From Purshia tridentata (taxonomy: Eukaryota > Streptophyta > Magnoliopsida > Rosales > Rosaceae), in the NCBI GenBank assembly GCA_003254885.1, contig QANT01000767.1, forward strand, positions 30,646 through 94,645: 64,000 nucleotides of DNA, written 5' to 3'. Below, piece after piece: positions 46,701-58,481 of this stretch. The translations under genes were made by a program, and so were the position numbers. Numbering within the stretch: position 1 is the first letter of the stretch; every line of letters begins with the position of its first letter. The notes under the pieces are model-generated. The model searched no databases and was not told where the DNA came from. It was given only the letters and a program-made list of their open reading frames with translations.

Positions 46701-49623
46701 CTAGTGTTGATCTTCAATTTTCAGTGCCACTAATTCACTCTCTTGCTGTTGGTTTCTATACTTTGAACTGTTGGGGAACCATCTTTGAAGCCTGTCTGGC
46801 AAAAACCTAGTAAAATTCGAAAACACAACCATTCACATAAGAATAATGGATCCTGAACCCGAAATCAGAGACTGAGCAGTCATAACAAATAAAGCCAAAT
46901 ATTTCCTACTGCAATTGCGACTTACAGGTCCAATCTTTCATATATTGCCCGCCGCACAGAGGAGTTCAAGCCATAGGCTATTGAGTTGAACAAGCCCTAT
47001 GGCAAGTAGATAATCATAATTAAATTCAGTATCAGGATAAGAAAAAGCTTTAGTAAATTAGACCTCATTAAGTTGTAAATTAACATTGAAAATTACATTT
47101 ATTGCCACTGAAAATTAGTAAATTACCATAAGTGCAGCTGTCCCAACATCAAGAACTGTGAGCCAAAATATTTTATGGCCTGGTTCAATAAAGTCATGAA
47201 TGCGGTTGATTGTGCCAAAAGCCCATGATCCTATCAGGATGAGCGGATAGTATCCCCACCGGTTCAAAGCCTGTTGGATTAAAATAAAAGTAATGGCCAT
47301 GAATTAAGATAGTAAGTACAACATCTTTATTATTCAAAAATGCATTTCCAACAGGAATCCGTTTCATGTAGACATAACAATCATCATCCACAAAAGCAAA
47401 ATACTACTTAAGCTGACACAAATTAAGAAAAGACTGAAGCATGACAACTACCATAGGACATCATGTAAATGATATAACATACATTTACATGGGACTACTA
47501 ACAACAGAAGCTACAGAAACAGCAAAAGATATCAATTTCGCATAATCTATCTCCTCATTTTTATGCCTAAATATTTGGTAACTTGCTAGTCTGACCCTAG
47601 CAAACGAGTTGCAAAATAGTATACCTTCATTTCTGCTCTGGAGTCTAATTGGTAAGCCCGGTCTGACATGCCAACTGCCATCTATAACATCCAAGAAGAA
47701 CTATGACTTCAACAAGTGTACACATGAGTGGAATTATTTGTCTGAAAAAACAAATGATAACTGGAATACATACACGCCTTGCGTTGTTCAGCATGCGAAT
47801 CACTTGAAAGTATGTAAAACCATTGTAAAGAATTGCACCCCAGAGTGGCATATAAAATGTTATAAAGTGAACTGCCTGTAACAATGAATAGAAAATTAGA
47901 GAACGGAAAGCAAGAAATCAATAACATCAGGCAGCTATATACAGAACTCCAACTATTAGACACATATTAGATAATTGTGCAATAATGACTCGACACATAT
48001 TAGATACAAATGATGCTGAAATTTGCATAGTATTATATAAATGGACTGTTGGTTTCATATTGTACAAATGATGCTGAAAGTTTCATAGCTTGTTTTAAAA
48101 TCTACCAGCAGTATGTAAACCTTAAAATGTTCTCCTAGACATCATCAAGAATTCCTCATTTCCCCTCTACATTTATATAATACATGATTAGGCATATAAG
48201 CAAGGTGCACTACACTAGTAAAACATGCAACTACTCAATGAGTTCAAGGAGTTCTTGTGGAACCAACTAATTGCAAAGAATAACTATAGAAATTGCCACA
48301 GTCTGGAAAACTAAACAAACATACAACCTCCAAGCAACATTCCTGCAGCCAATAGGTACCATTTGCTTACCTTTCCTGTACGCCCTGATTGTGACCAACA
48401 CCATGAAGCTATGTGGCCGTGATTATTACCGATAGAGCGCAGGACAGTCATAACTAGTGACGTCCCTGCAAAAAAAATAAAGCAACCACATACAAATGAG
48501 CTTCCCAAATTATCCTTTTTCTTTTTCTTTTTTCTTATCGAGAGCTTCACAAATTATATAGCTAAGAGCATGAATGCATATAAGACAGAAATTTGAGCAT
48601 GAAAACAGAACCTATCATTGACAAAATAACTCCTTTGCTCTAAAAACCTTGAGCTCTCTCTAACAGCAGGAACAGAAGAAGAAGCTAACTTTTCTATAGC
48701 ACTGGAAGTAAAAGAGAGATTTTCTTGCAACACATGAAAAGGTCATACCCCAAACATACAAATGAAACATTGCCTCCAAATCTTCAACATCTGTTTTGTG
48801 TTTAACAACAGTACGGTGAAGGGTAAAAGCAATCGTCGTAGTCCATAGGAAAGATGCTACACAGAAGAAATGAGTGGTATAACCGTGCGAGTAACAGAAA
48901 AATCCTCTGGCTGGATCCCTGCACAAAAGAGCAATTCACTCTCTGCAACTTAAAGCCAGAATCAGATAAATAATCTATTATCTGACTGCACTCATGTATT
49001 GGAAGCATACCCAACCATGCTGAAGAAGCTACAAAGCATATCCTGCAGTCCAAAATATGCAATACATGAGTATATTCTTAACAATAATAATAGAATGGTT
49101 TCCTTCTGCTGCCAATTTACTCAAACATTAAGTCGAACACTAGAACGAATCGATCTTGGAAAGATCAAAGCCCTAAATTTTTGGAAAAGCTATATTAAAT
49201 CCTTCAAGCTCAAGTTACCAAAGCACAAGCCATTACATAACGCTAGGACACTGCATATGTTTTCTAACAATTTTAAGTAATTTAATGCAAATTGCTACAA
49301 GTTTGATTCAGTTTCCGAACATTCAGCAAAGCTCGAGTTTCCAAAAATGAAAAGCACCACACGGCACCAAACAAGCGAGAAATTAGATCTAAGACTACAC
49401 GCAAGTTTAAATTTACAAGCAAAGTTCGAGAGAGGCGTACGGAGAGGGCGAGATAGAAGACGAGCTTGAAGGAGAACTTGCGGAGCTCTTTGAAGAGGAC
49501 GTAGCAGAGAACTATGAAGCCCGAGCCGACGAAGGAGAGGCTCGCCGCTCCGGCATTGACCGCCGTCAAGACGCGGCGATCGTACGCCGTCAGACCTCCG
49601 GCGACTTGCCCCGTCGTCACCAT
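46701..49623 (-). CDS. GCR1: Seven-transmembrane GCR1 protein (cAMP-receptor-like GPCR fold)
   Basis: Nine exons (49623-49441, 49042-49011, 48918-48749, 48465-48371, 47875-47774, 47681-47625, 47270-47127, 46996-46926, 46806-46701) give 319 residues. The start MVTTGQVAGGLTAYDRRVL, the first helix SLSFVGSGFIVLCYVLFKEL, FFCVASFLWTTTIAFTLHRT, WGAILYNGFTYFQVIRML and NRWGYYPLILIGSWAFGTIN match GCR1, the best-known GPCR-like protein of plants. Seven hydrophobic helices are discernible. The C-terminal cytoplasmic tail is Gln-rich (NQQQESELVALKIEDQ). Arabidopsis GCR1 is reported to interact with the G alpha subunit GPA1 and to affect ABA, GA and brassinosteroid responses; whether it is a true nucleotide-exchange GPCR is disputed. 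The 32-bp exon 2 is unusually small. The ATG at 49623 was chosen; the frame extends upstream only through a GTG. Confidence 0.95.
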
Positions 49624-50785
49624 TTGTATCTCTCTCTCTGACTCTCTATGCTTTGCTGCTTGTAATCTTTGTGATTGAATCGCGCCAATACAGTCAATAC
49701 TCGGCACCAGTGTGAATTTACAATTTCAAAACTTCGCATATATTATCTGTGAATAAGAGCGAGTGCCGGATAGTAGTCGCTTTCGGCGAGTGGTTAAGGC
49801 AATCGTCTGCTCTGCTTTAATAAGGTTCTTACCGCGCCTTGGTTCGATTCTTATAGGTGAAGAATTCACAAATTTAACAACATTTTAAATTTTTTAGAGC
49901 GCTATGAATTTGTATCCTACATGTTTCATGTTGCTAGGTGTGTCAATTTCAATTTTCTTGCAACATTTTCTTTTGCTTTCAAAAACCATGCATATGATCA
50001 TTCATTCAAAACTGAAAGCTACTCACATTATGCATTACAATCTATTTCCCTAGTCATGAGGTTAATAAAATTTAATACTTAATGAGACTATAAAGTATAT
50101 ACCAATTTCATTTTCTTTATATGGGCTAAAGGGGAATTCCAGCTTTGGTGTGAATTCTTTATGTCAAAGTTACTTTATGGAGAACTTTAGCAAATGTAAT
50201 GCCAATGTCACTAAATGATTGTTAACCTATTTTTCACTTTCTCCTCATTATCATCTCCTTTTAGAAGAAACCCAATAGTTCTAAACAATTCTTTTTTGGT
50301 CTGAGTTCTAAACAATTCTTCATTGTTCATTTTGTCTTTATTGTTCATTTCATACATGTCATGAATGGACATGAGTATTTTTATATTATAGCGAACAAAA
50401 GTCAATGAAGTTGGGGCCTACTTGGGTAATTGGGCAATTTTTCTTTCTGGTGGTTGGTGAAGTGCCTAGTATTATTAACTTGGAAAAATTGGTGTTAGAA
50501 CTTGGAATTCTGCCTTGATTAAGATATATATATGGTAGGTTGCTGTCTATTCTCGGTTAAGTCTATCATTAATCAACATAATATGATCACATATGCTTTT
50601 TCCTTATTTTAATACTAGTTTGCAAAATACAATGACACAGAACTATGAAACCTAACCGATACAATTATATGGAATAATAATATACTTTTAATGTATATAT
50701 CTCTGTTATTATTACGTGTATTGACACATGATGAGAGAGATAAATACATATAACATATATGACTGTCTCATAAAAGATTTTCACC
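49624..50785. other. Spacer: GCR1 promoter and 3' flank of the kinase gene
   Basis: This holds the GCR1 upstream region, a tRNA-like fragment (49776-49860) and AT-rich sequence. A 64-codon ORF (50211-50405) is built on ttctaaacaattctt repeats and is not considered a gene. Confidence 0.4.
49776..49860 (+). pseudogene. tRNA-Ser-like fragment (degenerate)
   Basis: The sequence starts GTCGCTTTCGGCGAGTGGTT and continues AAGGC, close to the acceptor and D arm (A box) of a tRNA-Ser. It also has a B-box-like GGTTCGATTC at 49841-49850 at a tRNA-like distance. The 3' acceptor strand (TATAGGTGA) does not pair well with the 5' strand, and a clean anticodon or T stem cannot be drawn. It is read as a tRNA pseudogene or the head of a tRNA-derived SINE, not a working tRNA. 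Confidence 0.4.
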
Positions 50786-52668
50786 TTATATTAGATTGTA
50801 TCCACAATTGTAGTCTGAAATATTTTCTTCATCCTTATTTCTTTTGCTGGTGTGTTCATATTGTATGCTACTATTACTAGTACTATCCTCATTTGGGACT
50901 ACATAAACAAATGGTGCAGCAATTAACCCTTCATTGAAGTCCTGAAGAGTCTCTAAGATCTTGACCACATCACTCATTATGGGCCTAGCCTTTGGCTGGT
51001 GGCTCAAGCAAGTGTAAGCCAATGCAGCTGCCTTGCAAGCACCCCTGTTGGAATATTGTCCCTCCATTCTCGGGTCTATAATCTTGTTCAGCTTTCTTGG
51101 ATCCTTCAAGAGAGGCCTTGCGCGTTGTACAAGGCTCTGTTCACGAACCGGGCGGTTCCTATCCATTGACCGTTTACCCGTCAGCAGCTCCAACAGAACC
51201 ACTCCAAAGCTGTACACATCACTCTTGGTTGTCAAGTGACCTGAATTTAGGTGTTGAATTTCATTAATTGTGGGAGACACCATATGGTCGTATAAACACA
51301 CATTTTTAGTATAGCATATAGTATCTTACTGTTTGTATGTTATAACATGGACGTACTTAAACGAACTCTTGGTTATGAACTTAAGAGAGTCTATCTTTGC
51401 CCAACAGGCATGAATTTGATTTGGGTTTACCTGACATTATGTATTCAGGGGCTGCATACCCCTGTGTCCCTATTATACGTGTGGTAGTTACATGTGTTTC
51501 TTCACCTTCTGGGCCATCCTTTGCTAACCCAAAATCTGAAAGTTTAGCTGTATAATCCTGAAAGGGCAATAAATTGAAATTTAATTTTCCCAATTTCAAT
51601 ACTGGATTTGCTTTGGATGACATATATCAATCAGCGAAATATGAAGTTTTGTTGTTACTTACAGAGTCCAGCAGAATATTTGAAGTTTTGAAATCTCTGA
51701 ATATGACAGGCTTGTGATCTGCTTCATGGAGGAAGGCTAGGCCTTTAGCAGCTCCAACAGCAATTTTCATTCTTGTTGACCACGGCAGTGCAGCAGAATA
51801 ACCTGCACATTTGGAGAGAAAGCAAACAGCATACAAATAAACTTGGCAGCTGATGATATAAAACAAATTTTCAAGAAAAATGGAAAGTAACTCACTTCTG
51901 AAGAGTTGGTTTTCTAAGCTTCCTCTTTCCATGTATTCATAGACTAGAAGTCTGTGCTCCTCTTCACAACAATATCCAATCAGCTTAACAAGATTGGGAT
52001 GCCTCAGCTGTCCAAGAAAGATAAGTTCTGCCTACAATAAGAGATGATCAATACAATTAAAGCATGACATGTGCCTGAAAACTCATGTAACATATATATG
52101 TATGTATTGAGTAATTTTCGCCAAGCTTTGATCACGACCGTTGATCAGATAGAATCATGTATGAATGTCGGGTCTTGAATCAGTGTCTAGTAAAATGTAT
52201 GTGTTGGTCCTTTGAAAAATGTACAAGTGGTGTGCAAAAGATAGGAAAACATGTACAAACCAGCCACTCCCTATGGCCTTGCAAGCCATCCAAGTCTAAA
52301 AGTTTGACAGCTACAGGTTGAGCCTTCAATCCAGGCCTAAGCTTGTCATCAACAAACCCCTTGTACACTGGTCCAAACCCACCTTCTCCAAGCATATTAC
52401 TCCATGCGAAACTATTGGTCAAAACTCTAAGCTCTGCTAATGAAAATACATGAAGGTTGAGGCCGATGAGAGAATTGGAGAGCTCATCTGCAAAGAGTGC
52501 CGAGCTGGGATCACTTAAGCTTACATCTGAGATGGATAGCCTTTGCTGCAGCAAAGGGTTTTGTTTCAGGACTTGTCTTCTGGAATACTCTGGCTGCTGC
52601 AAGCGCCTCTCTGCAGCTCTGCAACACCCTGGGATGATACATTTCCATGTGATCTTCTCAAGAGTCAT
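50786..52668 (-). CDS. ARSK1: ARSK1-like receptor-like cytoplasmic kinase (RLCK VII type)
   Basis: Five exons (52668-52261, 52031-51896, 51802-51663, 51557-51431, 51240-50786) give 421 residues. Ser/Thr kinase landmarks are the P-loop [12 protein letters not shown] (about 93-104), VAVKLLD lysine, [14 protein letters not shown] catalytic loop (FRD in place of HRD or YRD), [10 protein letters not shown], activation segment [18 protein letters not shown], and [18 protein letters not shown]. The activation segment has three Thr where relatives usually have two residues before Arg. There is no signal peptide or membrane helix. A cysteine-containing N-terminus (CIIPGCC) could be S-acylated; no N-myristoylation glycine is present. 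RLCK VII kinases relay signals from surface receptors. The family member at the same map position in Arabidopsis is ARSK1 (At2g26290, recalled), described as root-specific. Confidence 0.92.
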
Positions 52669-55263
52669 GTTGAGAAGACGACAGGATCATAGAAGTTAAT
52701 TGATGTATCTTCTGAATTCTGATCAGGAAGTACCTACAATTATGTCTAAATTGAAGGCTTCTGAGAGACCTTATACTTCATAATTTACCTCACCAACTAT
52801 GTATTCTAAAACACTTCCATTTATAAAGTGGTCCTGCAGATGGTTCTGTATATTCTTAAGGACTTCTTTATCTTGCCTACCTCTTGACCTAGTTTTTTGA
52901 CTATACAAACTACAAGACCAAGTCACCAAACCAGTTGTTTCTAAAAGCTCCTTTTTTCCAATACAAAAAAAATTAGAAAACCCTTAAATGTGTAAAATTG
53001 AGGCAATCAACTAAGAAAGAAGGGGCGATATATATTATATATCAAATGATTTACTATAATATGTGGCTACACTTTTCTATTCACTTTTTAGGGTAGGTAA
53101 GTCTGCCTGTGCTGAATTTTTGATTAATTAAGAGGTCAATATCAGGTTTTGCCAACTGGACAAGTAGAGACCTGTTTCTAGCAATGTACAATTCATCCAA
53201 TTAAGTTATGTATATCCTCAATGCCATACAAGGAAAAATTTTCTAACTAGGACTTGAACCTGTCTTTTGGCTTAACTGGAAACTCACACATATATATATA
53301 TATATAACGATATTAAACATCATTGTGTTGTGGTAAACATGAAAGGAATTGAAATATGATTTATTTTTCGGTTAGAAAAATGAAATACATATGTATTTTT
53401 AGAAGGAGAATCCAAATTTGAGAACTCGGATTTTTCACTATATATAAACCAACTCTGAAGATGTAATATATGGATTATGTTAATTTATACTCCAAGCCAC
53501 TTATCTCATAGTATGTGAAAGCGAGAGGGCACCCAAGAGTTGATTAAAGGTCAAAAGGGAAGAGGGGGTGAACAATCAACAAATCAAACGCCACGCATGC
53601 ATAGTTTGGAAAATGATAGTTCATGAAACGTGTCGGTGTAGCATATATAGGCTTTCAGGTGATTAGTAACTAAATTGATGAAAATATGAAACATGGGTTT
53701 GTATAAAATAAAAAATAAAAAATAAAAACCTTCCCCCAAGACCCAACCCCTTCTCTTATGTGCAAATATGAATAGCATTTTCTTCTAAAATTATGAGTAG
53801 CATTTTGCTTGATCTTTTATTTTCTTTTAAGAAGTGTAGTAACCTCTCAAATATGAAATTATTAAGCCATCAGCACGATTATCGCGACATTTATGAATAT
53901 TAATTATCTTCATTCCATATATTCCATCTTCATTAATTGGTGATAAATGAAGTATTATTTCAGATAGACGAGCTATGAGCCTATGCATGACCTCACATTA
54001 ATTCTTGATATTTTCTGGATGTAACAATTAACAAATGCTGATTAGTTAAACCACATAGCCTTTCTTTGAATTCAACTTGAACGAAACACTGTACTACTAC
54101 TAGACTACTAGTATATAATTTGTGGTTGCACATCGTGATCAGCTACCTTCTAGCTTCACCATTAATATTGAAGGGCCGGCCCTTGCAAACCGCCAAAGAT
54201 TTTGAGCAATCAATGCAATGCACCAATTCTACTTGTATATATCGGCTGGATTTAACTACTTAGTTTTAAGGTTATACACAAATTTTTCTCACAAAATAAA
54301 AAAGTTATACATGAATTAATTTTGAGGAGAGAGGCAGCACTATAATAAAAATTGACAATAACATTAATTGCATATAAATAAGTGTCAATTGAGCAACATG
54401 GACTAAAATGTCTTGATTTTAAAAAAATATTCACTTTTAAATATAACAATTGCCTATTGTAATTCTTATTATTCAATTATCATCATTTTTTATGTAATTA
54501 ACATTTATCGTTATAGTGAATGCACGCGTTGCGTGTTGTTCTTTAATTTCATTAAATGCATGCAAAAGTAGTACTATGTATGATGACAAGCTTGTTGTCC
54601 GGTCTCCTATTTAATTGGAAATTACATTTATCACATTCACAGATGACCATACAAGGACAGTTGGATGTAAATATGTGACCATATTATAGGTCATGTGCTC
54701 TGGCTCACTCCACGTACATTTTAATGGCTTGAGAAATCATTTAATTTTTTTTGGCCAAAAGAGAAATCATTTAATTTAAACAAGCAAAAAGTTGGTGAAA
54801 GTTGGCTGAGTGGGTCATCACCATCTCCAAAGGAACCAACCGAACCAACCCAGCACATTCACACGCATTAATTGGATCACCTTCGTAATTTAATTTTGAA
54901 ACTATGTATTAATATTTTACGATATATTGAATCAGGTCAGAGATGGCCACTAATAAGTACTACATTGCAATATATTAAAATTACAAAGCAATTATTAAGT
55001 GATAATTAATGTGAGACGGAAGTCAATTAGTCTGGGACGTATGTGTAAATTCCCTTTAACTTTTATTACCCATTAATTATATATATATTTTTTTGACTTA
55101 ATTGGAGTGAAAACCCAGCTCATACGCTTCGCACCCAAACAAACAAACCTCAAAACAGAAAAAACAGAAGTGTCAATTCTGTTCATCATCAAAAGGAAGC
55201 TTTTATTCCATTGAATTCTATGCCTACTCTCTATTCCACAACAACCTAACTAGATAAAGCACA
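52669..55263. other. Spacer: kinase promoter and hydrolase promoter
   Basis: About 2.6 kb of AT-rich DNA between divergently transcribed genes. It contains a short (TA)n run near 53289-53307 and a duplicated gagaaatcatttaatt motif (54730-54775). No gene or transposon with definable ends was found. Confidence 0.4.
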
Positions 55264-56574
55264 ATGCTACCGTCGTTTCTGAGCCCCATCTCCTTGTACG
55301 CCATCTACGTCCGTCGTTGCTTCGCCGCCTCCGGCCTCTCACAGCAATCCCTTCAACTGGACGATGACGACGAAACCACCATTCATTTCTGGGGGCCCAC
55401 CAAGCCCAACCCCCAAAACCCCTCCCTTGTCCTAATCCACGGCTTCGGCCCACTTGCCATGTGGCAGTGGCGCAATCAGGTCCAATTCTTCTCCCCTCAC
55501 TTCAACGTCTACGTCCCCGACCTCGTCTTCTTCGGCGACTCCACCACCAAATCCTCCCACCGGTCGGAGGTTTTCCAGGCGGCCTCGGTGGCGAAGCTTC
55601 TGGACAAGCTGGGCGTGGAGAGGTTCAGCGTGGTGGGGACCAGTTATGGAGGGTTCGTGGCGTACCACGTGGCGAGGATGTGGGCGGAGAGAGTGGAGAA
55701 GGTGGTGATTGCGAGTTCGGGGGTTAATATGAGGCCCAAGGATTCGGCGGCGCTGTTGAAGAGAGCTGGCTTGGACAAAATTGAGAAGCTTATGCTGCCT
55801 GCAACCGCCAAAGAGTTGCATACGTTGATCGCTCTCGCCATGTTCAGGCGCCTTCACCGGGTTCCCGATATTTTCATGAAACACTTCGTACAGGTCAATT
55901 ATTATTATTTTTATTACAAACTTATTTAGTTGATGAAAATAACAATGATGATATCGGAGATGGCTTATTATATATGAATGCAGAAATTGTACTCAGATAA
56001 AAGGAAGGAGAAGATGGAACTTCTAAAGGGAATAACTATTGGCAAAGAAGACACACCAAAAATTTCTCCTCTTCATAAGGTATTATTTATTTATCTATCC
56101 ATTATGTACTTTAATATTATATATTATGGTTGGAATTGAAAGGAACTCATTAATTTGTTTTTCTTATTTTAATTTTTGCATTAATTGCCATTTGGGTGTA
56201 GGAGGTCTTGATAGTATGGGGAGAGAGTGACCAGATATTTCCTTTGGAGATGGCTACTGAACTCAAGGAGTACGTACCCCCCCTTCCTCCATCAACCTCA
56301 ATTTCTTTTATTTTATTTTGAGAAATAACCATTGATCTTCTTAATTAGTTATTTGATAATATCGAAATTATGTACCGTGAAATATATATTACTTAATTAG
56401 TTGTGGTGAGCAATTAAAATGATGAAGGTTCTTAATTAATTAGCTTCCGATTGCAGGCTTCTTGGAACAAAAGCAAGACTGGAAGTGATAAAGAAGACAT
56501 CGCATGTACCCCAAGTTGAAAATCCCATAGAGTTCAACAAAATTGTAGAAAATTTCTTGTGCAAGTCCTTTTAG
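55264..56574 (+). CDS. Alpha/beta-hydrolase fold protein
   Basis: Four exons (55264-55893, 55984-56079, 56202-56269, 56457-56574) give 303 residues. The fold is marked by SLVLIHGFGPLAMWQW (oxyanion HG motif), the nucleophile elbow GTSYGG with Ser127, a likely acid Asp252 in WGESDQIFP, and His281 in KKTSHVPQVE, so the triad is intact. It belongs to the plant family annotated as alpha/beta hydrolases or monoacylglycerol lipase/epoxide-hydrolase-like proteins. The substrate cannot be told from the sequence. The N-terminus (LPSFLSPISLYAIYVRRCF) is hydrophobic and could be a short anchor, but no clear transit peptide is seen. Exon 1 is GC-rich (about 60%) compared with the later exons. It is a neighbour of the kinase and GPA1 with no evident functional link. 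Confidence 0.88.
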
Positions 56575-58481
56575 TACTTGAAACTGTTGTGCTATATTAA
56601 TTTGAGTGTGTGTGTGTCTGTTTTTTTTTTTTTTTTCAATTATCCTGGAGGCTGAGATAATATGCAATGCATTATTGCATAATCTGCATAAATAGAAGAT
56701 GCTATGCAATCAACTCTTTTGCCAACTTATTTTTCTTATTTTCTTTCTCATAGATTGTGATTCCCACAATATTTAGATTTTTTCTAACAAACTTTATAGA
56801 GGCCCAACAAAACCAAAGCCCAATTAGAAAACCTTTATTTGACCCCAATGGACTTGTACCTTGCCCCACTACGAGCTCACTTGTATGTAGTTTCTACCAT
56901 CCAGAGAACCCAATTACTATTTGGGCTACATTATTGGCTCGAAGATATTTATAATATCATCAATATTATTTTTATAATACATTCAGATGAAAGAAATTTG
57001 ATTGAGATATATAAATGTATTACATTACACCCAGCATTAAAAAAAAAAAAAAAAATATTTGCAAATTCCAAAGGCATGGTATGACTCATGAGTCTATGAG
57101 ATGGATGTTTCATAGGTTCTAAACCAACGTACAAAATTATGCATGTCACCTACAATGACTATGAGTTGGAAAGTTGGAAAAATAATTAGATTCTAAAGCA
57201 TTTTCCAAACATGACTACGAATCTAACGACAAGTACAGAGTAGCATCCATGGATCCATGACCCACCATTTGGTGGCAACTCCCAAGCTTGCTTTGCTTCC
57301 TGAACTCCTAAAATATAGAGAACAGAGTTAGTAGTACGGGTCAGTCAACATCGTATATAGTCCATAGTCACAGACACAGACCGTGTATTGTCCCAAGACG
57401 ATAATACCAATATTCTATACAAATATATATATATATATATATTTATAATGTTTTTTATTGGGTCTGTCTTTCCTAAACTTTGACTGAAAGTGAAGAGGAG
57501 AGAAGAATCAACACCAGGCTTTGCAGCTTTCGGCGCTGTTTCTTATTTTTCTTTGTTTCTAGATTTATTTAGCCAACACTTCCATACCCATTTTACATTT
57601 ATATACACACACACAATTTTGCACAAACCCACATTGGTTTCGTTTCATTATGCTTTTTTATTAAATACATAACAATACACCAGAACACACCACCAGAATA
57701 CAAAGGAATTCCTCTTTAAGCTTCATATTCAGCGATTCAGCTGAATCTCCTGCTATCACTGACCACTCCATAGCCCAGAAAGGCCTTTTCTTATCAGGTA
57801 ACCCACTTGAGCTCTTACAAATTTGTCTTCTGTTTTTTGTTTTTTTTTGCTTGGATAAGTTTTTGGGAACAGATCTCTGTTATTGATCTCACAGCACTAG
57901 ATCAAGAGCATAATTCTTTTATTTCTTAATTTAGTGACTGGGTTCGATTGAATAACATTTTGGGTTGTTTTTGTAGTGAGTTTGTTTAATGGACCTTTTT
58001 TTTTCCTTTCATTTGTTGGAAATGTGAGTTTCTTTAGTTGATGGGTAAATCTCTATTTGTTTGAGTAGGCAGTGCTTTCCAGCTAAATTCTTCTAAAAAG
58101 ATGATTTATTAATTTGTGGGAAGTGTGAAAGACCAAATACAAATCTGGGCGTTTATATTTGCTCTCTAATCATCTACAACATTTTGGTTTGCAACTTTGC
58201 ATCCTGTTTTTCTAATTTAGACTAATTGAGTTTCACTAGAAATTCGATCTTATTATTGTCTGTTTTGATGCGGCATTGTCTTCTAATTGTCATGTTGTGT
58301 TCATGGTTTGTATATTCAGGGAGGTCTAGCTCATCTTTATTGCTGCCTGACATCTAGCTTTGTGATTAGGTTCATTTGATCTCATTATGCATGGGCATTT
58401 GAGAAGGGAATTGAAGATAAATTTAAGACGTCGTGGAGCTTGACTTGTGCATCTTCTATGCTGTCAATTGTAATAGAAAAT
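56575..58481. promoter_or_regulatory. GPA1 promoter, 5' UTR and probable 5' UTR intron
   Basis: The segment includes an (AT)n run at 57424-57443, a pyrimidine-rich 5' UTR from about 57560, and a likely 5' UTR intron (57798-58319; TTATCAG/GTAACC to TATATTCAG/GGAGG). No other gene was seen. A poly-A tract at 57039-57054 and a poly-T tract at 56620-56637 are simple repeats. Confidence 0.5.
58387..58443 (+). promoter_or_regulatory. Upstream ORF in the GPA1 leader
   Basis: The ORF is 18 codons (MHGHLRRELKINLRRRGA then TGA) and ends 38 bp before the GPA1 ATG. If the 5' UTR is as modelled it would be met first by scanning ribosomes. A second upstream ATG at 58458 is in frame with GPA1 and would add eight residues. 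Confidence 0.45.

Noticed and set aside
55432-55884. 150-codon reverse ORF antisense to the hydrolase
   Set aside because: It is antisense to a conserved catalytic exon, with His/Arg-rich composition and no motif.
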